This document shows, piece by piece, positions 51,462-59,632 of a stretch of DNA of 64,000 nt. The stretch comes from an uncultured bacterium. GTDB lineage: Bacteria; Actinomycetota; Coriobacteriia; Coriobacteriales; Coriobacteriaceae. Where the stretch lies: positions 9,048-73,047 of the forward strand of contig CATWBO010000006.1 of NCBI GenBank assembly GCA_958349055.1. The letters are read 5' to 3'. The position numbers were made by a program, and so were the translations under genes. Position 1 is the stretch's first letter. Each line of letters starts with the position of its first letter. The notes beneath the pieces were generated by a model, which saw nothing but the letters and a program-made list of their open reading frames with translations, was not told the origin of the DNA and searched no databases.

Positions 51462-52874
51462 ATGGACGCAACCGCAATTATCCTCGCCGCCGGCGAGGGC
51501 ACCCGCATGAAGTCGAACCACTGCAAGGTTTCGCACAAGATCCTGGGCAAGCCCATGGTTCAGTGGATCGTCGACGCCACCATCAAGGCCGGCTGCAGCC
51601 GCGTCGTGGTCGTCATCGGCAGCCACGCCGACGAAATGCGCGCCCTCATCGACGGCGCCTATGCCAACAGCGCCACCAAGGTCGAGTGTGTCGAGCAGAC
51701 CGAACGCCTGGGCACCGGCCACGCCGTAAAGGTCGCGCTCGAGGCCTGCGGCATCGCTGAGGGCCCGGTCGTCGTGCTCAACGGCGACCTGCCGCTCATC
51801 ACCGCCGACACCGTGGCCAAGTTCGCGCAGACCGTCGCCACCGGCGAGCTCGCCTGCACCGTCATGACCATGACCCCGCCCGACCCCTTTGGCTACGGCC
51901 GTATCAAGCTGGGCGCCGACGGCCAGATCGAGCGCATCATCGAGCAGAAGGACTGCACGCCCGAGCAGGCCGCCACGCTGCTGGAGTGCAACGCCGGCTG
52001 CTACGCCTTCGACGGCGCACAGCTTGCCGCCCACATTAACGAGATCGGCAACGACAACGCGCAGTCCGAGTATTACCTGCCCGACATGCTCGAGATCCTC
52101 AAAGGCCACGGCCAGGCGGTCTCCATCTTCCACTGCGACGACTACCGCGACGGTCTGGGTGTCAACAGCCGCATCCAGCTTGCGCAGCTCACCGCTATCG
52201 CGCGTGACCGCATCAACGAGCACTGGATGGCCGAGGGCGTCACCTTCATCGACCCCACGCAGGCTTGGATTGGCCCCGACGCCACCATCGGCCGCGACAC
52301 TATTGTGTGGCCGCAAACGCACCTGATCGGCCATGTCACCGTAGGCGAGGAGTGTCAGCTCGGCCCCAACAGCCGCCTCACCGACACCACCGTCGGCAGC
52401 GGCTGCGTCATCGATGAGACCATCGCCATCGAGGCCGTCATCGAGAATGGCGTCGACTGTGGCCCGCGCGCCTACCTGCGCCCGGGCACCCACATGCTCG
52501 ACGGCTCCAAGGCCGGCACGCACGTGGAGATCAAGAAGTCCACGATCGGCGAGGGCTCCAAGGTGCCGCACCTGTCCTACATCGGCGACACCACCATGGG
52601 CTCCGGCGTCAACGTGGGCGCGGGCTCCATCACCTGCAACTATGATGGCGTGCACAAGCACAAGACCGTCATCGGCAAGGACGCCTTCATTGGCTCCGAC
52701 ACCATGATGGTCGCGCCCGCTCAGATCGGCGACGGCGCGCTCGTTGCCGCCGGCTCTGTCATCACCGAGCCGGTACCCGCCGACGCGCTCGGCCTGGGCC
52801 GCGCCCGTCAGGTAAATATTGAGGGCTGGGCCGCCGATTATCGCCGCCGTCTGCACGAGGACGACGAGGTATAA
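51462..52874 (+). CDS. glmU: bifunctional UDP-GlcNAc pyrophosphorylase / GlcN-1-P acetyltransferase
   Basis: A 470-residue GlmU making UDP-GlcNAc for peptidoglycan. The N-terminal uridyltransferase has ILAAGEGTRMKS, GTGHAVKVAL and VLNGDLPL. The C-terminal left-handed beta-helix has repeated isoleucine hexapeptides and the acetyltransferase motif SYIGDTTMGSGVNVGAGSIT followed by NYDGVHKHKT. The frame extends 91 codons upstream over EcfT-antisense DNA; the ATG at 51462 with AGGAGA is the real start. It ends at a clear terminator. Confidence 0.95.
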   Translation: MDATAIILAAGEGTRMKSNHCKVSHKILGKPMVQWIVDATIKAGCSRVVVVIGSHADEMRALIDGAYANSATKVECVEQTERLGTGHAVKVALEACGIAEGPVVVLNGDLPLITADTVAKFAQTVATGELACTVMTMTPPDPFGYGRIKLGADGQIERIIEQKDCTPEQAATLLECNAGCYAFDGAQLAAHINEIGNDNAQSEYYLPDMLEILKGHGQAVSIFHCDDYRDGLGVNSRIQLAQLTAIARDRINEHWMAEGVTFIDPTQAWIGPDATIGRDTIVWPQTHLIGHVTVGEECQLGPNSRLTDTTVGSGCVIDETIAIEAVIENGVDCGPRAYLRPGTHMLDGSKAGTHVEIKKSTIGEGSKVPHLSYIGDTTMGSGVNVGAGSITCNYDGVHKHKTVIGKDAFIGSDTMMVAPAQIGDGALVAAGSVITEPVPADALGLGRARQVNIEGWAADYRRRLHEDDEV

Positions 52875-52889
52875 CGTTTTACCAAGCAC

Positions 52890-52923
52890 AAAAGGAGTTG
52901 TTCCATGGGGACGGCTCCTTTTT
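52890..52923 (+). terminator. terminator of glmU
   Basis: AAAAGGAG pairs with CTCCTTTT around ~17 bases and ends in a T-run, 15 bp after the glmU stop. Confidence 0.75.
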
Positions 52924-53066
52924 CTATTGTGACCTGCGCGACCGGATGAGTGGTCGGTTCGTGTCCGTTGACGGTAAAGACGTTATCAAGACTCGATAAA
53001 CCCCGTCGCGCGGTTACAATGCAACAAGGCATCTATATGGCATTCGATGTATAAAGGAGAAGGGTA

Positions 53067-54053
53067 ATGCCGATTAATGATCCCGAGAAGTCGGAGAATA
53101 TGCGCAAGTCCATCCGCGTGTATTCCGGTTCCTCCAACCGTCCCCTCGCTCAGAAGATCGCTGAGTACCTTGGGGTCGAGCTTTCGGGCCTTACGCTTAA
53201 GCAGTTCGCCAACGGTGAGATTTACGCCCGCTACGACGAGACCGTCCGCGGCGCCGACGTCTTCCTGATTCAGTCCGTGGCCGGCGGCAACGTCAACGAC
53301 ATGCTCATGGAGCTGCTCATCGCCACCGACGCTGCCAAGCGCGCATCCGCTCGCTCCATCACCGCCGTCATCACCCACTACGGTTACGCCCGCCAGGATC
53401 GCAAGGCCGGCCCGCGCGAGCCCATCACCGCCCGCCTCGTCGCCAACCTGCTCGAGCGCGCCGGCGTCAACCGCATCATCACCCTCGACCTGCACCAGGG
53501 TCAGATCCAGGGCTTCTTCGATATCCCGGTTAACCACCTGTCCGCACTGCCGCTGTTTGGCCAGTACTACAACGACATGCACTTCGACACCGACAACCTG
53601 GTTGTCGTCTCCCCCGACGTGGGCCGTGCCAAGGCCGCCAAGAAGCTGTCCGACATGCTTGGCTGCGACCTGGCCATCGCCCACAAGGGCCGTCCGCGCC
53701 ACAACGCCGCCGAGGTCATGGGCATCATCGGTGACATCAAGGGCAAGACCTGCATCATCAACGACGACATGATCGACACCGCTGGCACCCTGTGCGCCAA
53801 CGTCAAGGAGCTCAAGGCTATGGGCGCTGGCGACATCTACGTCTGCGCCACCCACGGCATCTTCTCCGGTCCGGCCATCGAGCGTCTGAACGACGCCCCG
53901 ATCGTCGAGTGCGTCGTCACCGACGCCATTCCCGTCGAGGTCGGCGGCAAGATCAAGACCATCTCGGTCGCCGAGGAGTTCGCTCAGGCCATCTCCGCCG
54001 TTTACCACGAGGAGCCCGTCTCCACGCTCGTCGGCGGCGACTTCGCGCTGTAG
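53067..54053 (+). CDS. prs: ribose-phosphate pyrophosphokinase
   Basis: A 328-residue PRPP synthase that supplies nucleotide, histidine and tryptophan synthesis. It has the flexible-loop HYGYARQDRKAGPREPI, the ribose-phosphate loop INDDMIDTAGT, THGIFSG and the metal site LDLHQGQIQGFF. AGGAGAAGGG precedes the ATG. It commonly follows glmU in gram-positive bacteria, as here. A perfect terminator follows. Confidence 0.95.
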   Translation: MPINDPEKSENMRKSIRVYSGSSNRPLAQKIAEYLGVELSGLTLKQFANGEIYARYDETVRGADVFLIQSVAGGNVNDMLMELLIATDAAKRASARSITAVITHYGYARQDRKAGPREPITARLVANLLERAGVNRIITLDLHQGQIQGFFDIPVNHLSALPLFGQYYNDMHFDTDNLVVVSPDVGRAKAAKKLSDMLGCDLAIAHKGRPRHNAAEVMGIIGDIKGKTCIINDDMIDTAGTLCANVKELKAMGAGDIYVCATHGIFSGPAIERLNDAPIVECVVTDAIPVEVGGKIKTISVAEEFAQAISAVYHEEPVSTLVGGDFAL

Positions 54054-54087
54054 TCTACTGCGCATCGCATCATCTTCGATGTTTTTA

Positions 54088-54119
54088 AAGGGTCGGAAGC
54101 ACGCTTCCGACCCTTTTTC
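54088..54119 (+). terminator. terminator of prs
   Basis: AAAGGGTCGGAAGC pairs with GCTTCCGACCCTTT around AC and is followed by TTC. Confidence 0.9.
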
Positions 54120-54139
54120 TATTCCTCGTCAACCTGCCC

Positions 54140-54342
54140 TGGACAGTTAGTTCAGATACGTATGTATTTAAAGCCCCAAAGAACCGTTCGGAGCTTTCTG
54201 AGCTCCCCGGCGGACGCTATGCCGCCCAAACCTCATCGTTTTCGAGCATTACCGCTGCACATTTACCCTCAAATCATCCTCGGAAGCCCTTAGAAACGCC
54301 TCGAACGCGCGATGCCTTATACGTATCTGAACTAACTGTCCA
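54140..54342. mobile_element. 203-bp inverted-repeat element, copy 1
   Basis: TGGACAGTTAGTTCAGATAC plus GTAT is at 54140-54163 and its exact inverse at 54319-54342, so the ends are 24 bp and perfect (25 with flanking C/G). The interior is 155 bp and has no gene. It fits a MITE-type non-autonomous element. A second copy with identical ends and the same length is at 55667-55869. The rest of 54054-54505 shows only the prs terminator and the promoter side of the next gene. Confidence 0.8.
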
Positions 54343-54505
54343 GTAGCTATCGTCAACCCTCGCGGTAGAGCTCGACTTCCCGCAATCCCCTCAACCAATT
54401 CCTCCGACTTCATAACACCCAGCCGTTCATGGCACGCAACACCCCACTGAGCGAAAAGAACGACGCGGCGACCGCGTTTCGCCAACGGCTTAGTACCTTG
54501 TAGTT

Positions 54506-55633
54506 ATGACGACCGTGATTTCACATCTCTCCGCCCTCCGCGCAATTCGTCGCGCACGACGGGCGTACTCTGCCCTACCCTGGGGCTCCGTTGATAGCGA
54601 ACAGCAAGCACAGGCCTTGGCTAGCTGCATTCCCAATAATGACGCGATAGACTTTGGCGCACTTTCGATACTCGACGCCTGGAATGAAGATGATTCCGAA
54701 CTGCTCGATCTTCTCGTTTCAGACGAAGACAACAGACGCCCCGACAAGCGACTTCTTCAGCATATTCTCTCTGCCCCGCTTCCTGAAGGTGCAATTATGC
54801 ACATCGAGGCCGACATCTACGCAACGTCTCCTGCCATGACGGCGCTGCTGTGTTCCAAAAATGAATCGGTTGCCAAAACCTTAATGCTTCTCATGGAGCT
54901 GCTCGGAACGTATTCTCTTCCGCCCGAGGCAACCTACCCCATCGCCTATGACGACATCTGGCCCAAGGCCGACACCTTCGAAGCGACGAACGATCTCGAT
55001 TGCCGGAGCGACCAGTCGGTGGCCGGGCATCAAAATGAAACCCGCTACGAACAGGCGCACTACAAATGCGAGCCAGCCACGACCATCGAGGAGCTCGAGG
55101 CGATCGCACGGTTCGCAAAAAGCAGCTCATATACTTCGTTTCGCACAGCCGTCAAACTTGCCCGACCCGGATCTGCATCCCCAGCCGAATCCCTAATGTT
55201 TGCTGTTCTCGGAGCGCCCATGCGCTTTGGCGGATTCGGGTGTTGCAGCCTGCCCATGGGCGGCCTGCTACTCAACTATCGAGTCGACTTCGACACCCTT
55301 GCGGTCAACATGTCCTCGGGCATCCCCTACGCCATCTGCGACTTATATTGCCCGGCAGCCGGTGTCGACAACGAATACAACGGAATTGGGCATGAGCTTC
55401 AAAACGCTCGCATCCACGATGGCAATCGAAATAATGGCCTCAAGGCAATGGGCATCCACGTCCTGGTTATCAATCGCGACCAGATGAAAGACCTTGTTGC
55501 ACTCGAAGCCTTCGCCCAAACGATGCATCGACTCGCGGGAGTCCGATTCCGTTACCGTATCAAGGGCTATCGCAAGCGTCAGGCCGCTTGGCTCAACGCT
55601 CTGCGGGCCGGAATCGGCCTTGCGCCGGTCTAA
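54506..55633 (+). CDS. DUF559/VSR-like nuclease-fold protein
   Basis: A 375-residue protein of lower GC than its neighbours. The N-terminal ~230 residues are not recognised; they include FGGFGCCSLPMGGLLLNYRV near the middle. The C-terminal ~90 residues (ICDLYCPAAGVDNEYNGIGHE, then HDGNRNNGLKAMGIHVLVINRDQ) match the D...E-x-G-x-H...D-x-x-R...L pattern of DUF559/VSR-type PD-(D/E)XK endonuclease folds. Some relatives are type IV toxin-like (AbiEi) proteins. No ribosome site precedes the ATG; a TAGTAC-like -10 lies close by, so it may be leaderless. It is bracketed by two 203-bp inverted-repeat elements, which suggests acquisition. Role unknown. Confidence 0.7.
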   Translation: MTTVISHLSALRAIRRARRAYSALPWGSVDSEQQAQALASCIPNNDAIDFGALSILDAWNEDDSELLDLLVSDEDNRRPDKRLLQHILSAPLPEGAIMHIEADIYATSPAMTALLCSKNESVAKTLMLLMELLGTYSLPPEATYPIAYDDIWPKADTFEATNDLDCRSDQSVAGHQNETRYEQAHYKCEPATTIEELEAIARFAKSSSYTSFRTAVKLARPGSASPAESLMFAVLGAPMRFGGFGCCSLPMGGLLLNYRVDFDTLAVNMSSGIPYAICDLYCPAAGVDNEYNGIGHELQNARIHDGNRNNGLKAMGIHVLVINRDQMKDLVALEAFAQTMHRLAGVRFRYRIKGYRKRQAAWLNALRAGIGLAPV

Positions 55634-55666
55634 ACGGCGAATCGCCCCTGCGCCATCGAGCAAGGC

Positions 55667-55869
55667 TGGACAGTTAGTTCAGATACGTATAAATAGACGC
55701 ATTGAATTAGGATATTTACAGTCATCTCTATACCATTCGCCCTATTTGAAGGCCAGGTGGACTTCAAAACAGCGTCATATGGACTAACTGGAGCACCAAT
55801 ACAGCGCCGCGGCATCGAATTAGGCAATCCGGTGGCCCAAACTTTATACGTATCTGAACTAACTGTCCA
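55667..55869. mobile_element. 203-bp inverted-repeat element, copy 2
   Basis: Ends at 55667-55690 and 55846-55869 are identical to those of copy 1 (24 bp, perfect). The 155-bp interior shows no similarity to copy 1 in either orientation by eye. The rest of 55634-55983 holds the start region of pth. Confidence 0.8.
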
Positions 55870-55983
55870 CCTCGGCTTTCGACGGCCGCCCAAACGCACC
55901 CAAATAACCTCAATTGCCTTCCATTTGACAGCAGCAACAGGGTCGCTCACCATAGCAGGCGACAAATCGACGAAAGGACAAAC

Positions 55984-56613
55984 ATGGCAGCTGCGCAGCC
56001 GCTTAAGATTCGCATGGTTGCCGGGCTTGGCAACCCGGGCGAGGAATATGCCGAGACCCGCCACAACGCCGGCTTTAAGGCAATCGACGAGCTGGCCCGT
56101 CAGGCCGGCGTCACGTACTGGAAAAACCAGGCCGGTGCCGAGGTCGCGCTCATCAACATCAACGACCCCGAAGAAGAAGGCGGCAAGCGCCAGATTGTGC
56201 TGGTCAAGCCGCAGTCGTACATGAACACCTCGGGCGGCCCCATCTCCAAGCTCTGCCGCGAGTACAAGATCAAGGCCGAAGAGCTGCTCGTAATCCACGA
56301 CGAGCTCGATATTCCCGCCGGCGACGTGCGCGTCAAGGTGGGCGGCGGTCACGCCGGCCACAACGGCCTGCGCTCCATCATCGACAAGATGGGCAGCCGC
56401 GACTTTAGCCGCATCCGCACCGGCATCGGCAACCCTCCCGGCAAGATGGCCGTGGCAGACTATGTACTTAAGCAGCTGCGCGCCCGCGAGGCCGAGGATT
56501 TCCAGGACACCTGCGCCCGTGCCGCCGACGCCGCCGGCCTGGCCATCGTGCACGGCGTGATCTATGCCCGCGACCACGTCAACGGCGCCGCCTCCGCCAA
56601 CGGCAAGCACTAA
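55984..56613 (+). CDS. pth: peptidyl-tRNA hydrolase
   Basis: This 209-residue enzyme frees tRNA from peptidyl-tRNA after abortive translation. Motifs are GLGNPGEEYAETRHNAGF (with catalytic His), VKPQSYMNTSGG, VIHDELDIPAG (catalytic Asp), and GGGHAGHNGLRSI. AAAGGA lies upstream of the ATG. It is slightly longer than usual at the start of the third motif (DPEEEGGKRQ insert). Confidence 0.95.
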   Translation: MAAAQPLKIRMVAGLGNPGEEYAETRHNAGFKAIDELARQAGVTYWKNQAGAEVALININDPEEEGGKRQIVLVKPQSYMNTSGGPISKLCREYKIKAEELLVIHDELDIPAGDVRVKVGGGHAGHNGLRSIIDKMGSRDFSRIRTGIGNPPGKMAVADYVLKQLRAREAEDFQDTCARAADAAGLAIVHGVIYARDHVNGAASANGKH

Positions 56614-56614
56614 A

Positions 56615-56813
56615 ACCTACCATTTAGGGACAGGTTTATTTTGGCAGGTTTATCTGCGTAAACGCCGCAGTCGGCACATCGCAACAATCACGCTGCCACC
56701 ATACATGCATAACGCCCCAAAGGGGGTCGGCCTCACCAAAGCGCGAGGCCGACCCCCTTTGTCGTTTTGCCTGATAAAACCGACCAAAATAAACCTGTCC
56801 CTTTTTGGTAGGT
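56615..56813. repeat. ~200-bp GGGACAGG inverted-repeat element with central hairpin
   Basis: About 40-bp imperfect arms (56615-56653 and 56774-56813) contain AGGGACAGGTTTATTTTGG and its inverse. A perfect 16-bp hairpin (AAAGGGGGTCGGCCTC arms, 56719-56760) is in the middle. It may also end pth transcription. The GGGACAGG core relates it to the GGGGACAG repeats elsewhere in the window. Confidence 0.7.
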
Positions 56814-56875
56814 CGGAATGGACAAACCCTTTTCCCAACCGCCGAAGACACACGTAAGCGACATGTCCATGAGGG

Positions 56876-56881
56876 TATAAT
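56876..56881 (+). promoter_or_regulatory. -10 box of nfnAB
   Basis: GGGTATAAT is an extended-type -10, about 105 bp before the nfnA start. A matching -35 is not clear. Confidence 0.45.
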
Positions 56882-56986
56882 TTGCACCGTATGTCTGCAC
56901 AACGCCTGTGCGCGTACGGTTTTATTCGGGCTACCGTCCATTTCCGTGGAGGCACGGTTCGGCAGCCCTAACAAGAGAGGGGTTCT

Positions 56987-57826
56987 ATGTATAAGATCCT
57001 GGAGAAGACGCAGTTCTCGGAGAAGGTGTTCAAGTTCCGCATCGAGGCGCCTGCAATCGCCAAACATGCGCACGCTGGACAGTTCCTCATGGTCCGCGCC
57101 AACGAGACGGGCGAGCGCGTCCCGTTTACCCTGGCCGGTTGGAACGGTGACGAGGGCTGGGTCGAGTTCATCTTCATGGTGATCGGCAAGACCACCGAGA
57201 TGCTTTCCACCTACGAGGCCGGCGAGTCGCTGCGCGACGTCGTGGGCCCGCTGGGCGTTCCCACCGAGATGGCTGAGGGCCCCTGCGCCGTCATTGGCGG
57301 CGGCGTCGGCCTGGCAATTGCCTTCCCGGTCGCCAAGCACCTGGTCGAGACCGGTCACGAAGTTCACGCCATCATGGGCGCCCGCACCAAGGACCTTCTG
57401 CTCATGGAGGACCAGTTCCGCGAGCTCCTCGACGAGGACCACATCCACATCACCACCGACGACGGCTCCTACGGCGAGCAGGGCGTTGTCACCGCTCCGC
57501 TGGAGCGCCTGCTGCAGGACAAGGCCGTGAGCCAGGTCTTCTGCGTCGGCCCCGTTCCGATGATGAAGTTCTCGACCCTCACCGCCCAGAAGTACGACAC
57601 CCCCATCACCGCGTCGCTCAACCCCATCATGGTTGACGGCACCGGCATGTGCGGCTGCTGCCGCGTCGAGGTGGGCGGCGTGACCAAGTTCGCTTGCGTC
57701 GACGGCCCCGACTTCGATGCCACCCTGGTCGACTGGGATGACCTTCGTGCCCGCCAGGCCGCTTACCGTTCCGAAGAGGGCGAGTCCCTCAAGGCCTATG
57801 AGGAAAAGAGCTGCGCATGCCACTAG
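56987..57826 (+). CDS. nfnA: NADH-dependent ferredoxin:NADP oxidoreductase, small subunit
   Basis: A 279-residue FAD/[2Fe-2S] protein of the sulfide-dehydrogenase / dihydroorotate-dehydrogenase-electron-transfer family. It has VPFTLAGWN for FAD, VIGGGVGLAIAFPVAKHL for NAD(P), and a [2Fe-2S] site CGCCRVEVGG ... C near the end, where NfnA carries its cluster. It pairs with the next gene, which it overlaps by 10 bp. Together they carry out NADPH-producing electron bifurcation between ferredoxin and NADH, a common balance in strict anaerobes. AGAGGGG precedes the ATG. Confidence 0.9.
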   Translation: MYKILEKTQFSEKVFKFRIEAPAIAKHAHAGQFLMVRANETGERVPFTLAGWNGDEGWVEFIFMVIGKTTEMLSTYEAGESLRDVVGPLGVPTEMAEGPCAVIGGGVGLAIAFPVAKHLVETGHEVHAIMGARTKDLLLMEDQFRELLDEDHIHITTDDGSYGEQGVVTAPLERLLQDKAVSQVFCVGPVPMMKFSTLTAQKYDTPITASLNPIMVDGTGMCGCCRVEVGGVTKFACVDGPDFDATLVDWDDLRARQAAYRSEEGESLKAYEEKSCACH

Positions 57827-59226
57827 TTAACGGTCGTTTCGTTGCCGATATGAAGTCGCCCCGCACCCCCGATAACGAGGAGCCGGCTGCCGAGCGCGCC
57901 TGCGACTTCCGCCCCGTCGACAAGGGCTTCACCGAGGAGATGGCGCTGGCCGAGGCCGAGCGCTGCCTCAACTGCAAGAAGCCGTTCTGTGTTGAGGGCT
58001 GCCCCGTCAACATCAACATCCCCCGCTTTATCGAGCAGATCCGCGAGAAGGACTTCGGCGGCGCTCTCGATACCATCCGCGAGGACTCCATGCTCCCCGC
58101 CATCTGCGGCCGTGTCTGCCCGCAGGAGAACCAGTGCGAGGGCAAGTGCATCCGTGGCAAGAAGTCCGAGCCCGTGGCCATCGGCCAGCTCGAGCGCTTC
58201 CTGGGTGACCGCCCCGAACTCGCCTCCACGCCCAAGATGGCCCCCAAGAACGGCAAGAAGGTCGCCGTCGTCGGCTCCGGCCCGTCCGGCATCACCTGCG
58301 CCGGCGAGCTCGCCCGTAACGGCTTTGACGTCACTGTCTTCGAGGCCTTCTTCACCGGTGGCGGTGTGCTGGTCTACGGCATCCCCGAGTTCCGTCTGCC
58401 CAAGGCAGTCGTCAAGCGCGAGATTGACGGCCTGGAGGACATGGGCGTCAAGTTTGAGTACAACTCCGTCGTGGGCAACATGGCTACGGCCGAGGAGCTG
58501 TTCGAGCAGGGCTTCGACGCCATCTACGTGGCGACCGGCGCTGGCCTGCCCAAGTTCCTCAACGTCCCCGGCGAGAACCTGCCCAACGTCTTCTTCGCCA
58601 ACGAGTACCTCACCCGCGTGAACCTGATGAAGGCCAACAAGTTCCCCGAGTACGACACCCCCACCAAGCACGGCAAGAACGTCGTCGTCTTTGGTGGCGG
58701 CAACGTGGCTATGGACGCCGTCCGTACCGCCAAGCGCCTGGGCGCCGAGCACGCCATTATCGCCTACCGCCGTACCGAGGACGAGATGCCCTGCCGTCGC
58801 GCCGAGCTGCACCATGCTAAGGCCGAGGGCGTCGAGGTTCTGCCACTCGTTTCCCCGCTCGAGTTTGTCGCTGGCGAGGACGGCTCCGTGTGCGCCGTCA
58901 AGGTCCAGAAGATGGAGCTCGGCGAGCCTGACGAGTCCGGCCGTCGTCGCCCGGTGCCCATCGAGGGCGCCATCGAGGAGATCCCCTGCGATGTCGCGAT
59001 CTCGGCTATCGGCACCAACGCCAACCCCTTCGCTGCCAAGATCGGCGGCAAGATGGAGCTCAACAAGTGGGGCTACATCGTTGCCGACGAGGAGACCGGC
59101 CAGACCACCGATCCCCGTATCTGGGCCGGCGGCGACATCGTCACCGGTGCCGCTACGGTCATTCTGGCGATGGGCGCCGGCAAGAAGGCTGCCGCTTCCA
59201 TCACCAAGAGCCTGCTGGGCGAGTAA
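57817..59226 (+). CDS. nfnB: NADH-dependent ferredoxin:NADP oxidoreductase, large subunit (GltD-like)
   Basis: A 469-residue protein of the glutamate-synthase small-chain family. The N-terminal two [4Fe-4S] clusters are CLNCKKPFCVEGCP and CGRVCPQENQCEGKC. A FAD site (VVGSGPSGITCAGELARNGFDV) and an NAD(P) site (VVFGGGNVAMDAVRTAKRLGAE) follow, with the C-terminal GGDIVTGAATVILAMGAGKKAA. Pairing with NfnA on the 5' side marks it as NfnB rather than a real glutamate synthase subunit; no large GltB is present. The b-FAD bifurcation site would be here. A strong terminator follows. Confidence 0.92.
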   Translation: MPLVNGRFVADMKSPRTPDNEEPAAERACDFRPVDKGFTEEMALAEAERCLNCKKPFCVEGCPVNINIPRFIEQIREKDFGGALDTIREDSMLPAICGRVCPQENQCEGKCIRGKKSEPVAIGQLERFLGDRPELASTPKMAPKNGKKVAVVGSGPSGITCAGELARNGFDVTVFEAFFTGGGVLVYGIPEFRLPKAVVKREIDGLEDMGVKFEYNSVVGNMATAEELFEQGFDAIYVATGAGLPKFLNVPGENLPNVFFANEYLTRVNLMKANKFPEYDTPTKHGKNVVVFGGGNVAMDAVRTAKRLGAEHAIIAYRRTEDEMPCRRAELHHAKAEGVEVLPLVSPLEFVAGEDGSVCAVKVQKMELGEPDESGRRRPVPIEGAIEEIPCDVAISAIGTNANPFAAKIGGKMELNKWGYIVADEETGQTTDPRIWAGGDIVTGAATVILAMGAGKKAAASITKSLLGE

Positions 59227-59254
59227 TCACCCACAGCGCTAGCCATCAAACGGC

Positions 59255-59293
59255 AAAGTCCCCGTCGAGCACACGCCCGGCGGGGACTTTTTT
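59255..59293 (+). terminator. terminator of nfnAB
   Basis: AAAGTCCCCG pairs with CGGGGACTTT, followed by TTT. Confidence 0.88.
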
Positions 59294-59310
59294 CTACGCC
59301 GGCCGCCCGA

Positions 59311-59343
59311 CCGCCACAAAGGGGACAGGCGCCTTTGTGGCGG
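59311..59343. repeat. GGGGACAGG hairpin 1
   Basis: CCGCCACAAAGG (59311-59322) and its exact inverse (59332-59343) flank GGACAGGCG. It is on the 3' side of the surface-protein gene at 59633-62014; a related hairpin with compensating changes is at 62041-62075 on the 5' side. Confidence 0.7.
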
Positions 59344-59379
59344 TTTGGAGCCTGGCCGGCGAACCGATTCCGACGTTTG

Positions 59380-59595
59380 TCTCAATCTGTAACAGGTAGG
59401 CCCCGTTGAGCCCCGTAGTTGTTACAGATCGAGATATTGCTCCAGCCACTCCCGCTTTGTCTCAATCTGTAACAGTTAGAGGCCAAATTCCTCGCTACGT
59501 GTTACAGATCGAGACGTTAGGTTGGCAGCCGAACAGTTCATCTCAATCTGTAACACCTGGAGCCCAAATATCTGGCTTGGTGTTACAGATTGAGA
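59380..59595. repeat. alternating 15-nt repeat array 2 (six arms)
   Basis: TCTCAATCTGTAACA is at 59380, 59460 and 59541; TGTTACAGATCGAGA at 59420 and 59500; TGTTACAGATTGAGA at 59581. Orientation alternates at every step with start-to-start distances of 40, 40, 40, 41 and 40 bp. Gaps are 25 or 26 bp and are not copies of one another. The last pair shares its flanks (CA before, TTTTGT after) and its gap (CCTGG...CCCAAAT) with the last pair of array 1. It lies between two convergent genes. Confidence 0.85.
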
Positions 59596-59632
59596 TTTTG
59601 TAAAAGCCGAGGATAGGCGCTACCACCAAAAC

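Noticed and set aside
57823..58815. 330-codon minus-strand open frame
   Set aside because: Antisense to nfnB with Val/Leu/Ala/Gly-biased composition from codon usage.
57817..59226. Glutamate synthase small subunit
   Set aside because: The family match is real, but no GltB is present and an NfnA-type gene overlaps it, so NfnB is the better call.
59380..59595. CRISPR array
   Set aside because: Regular spacing suggested it, but the repeat is only 15 nt, inverts at each step, and no cas gene is present.
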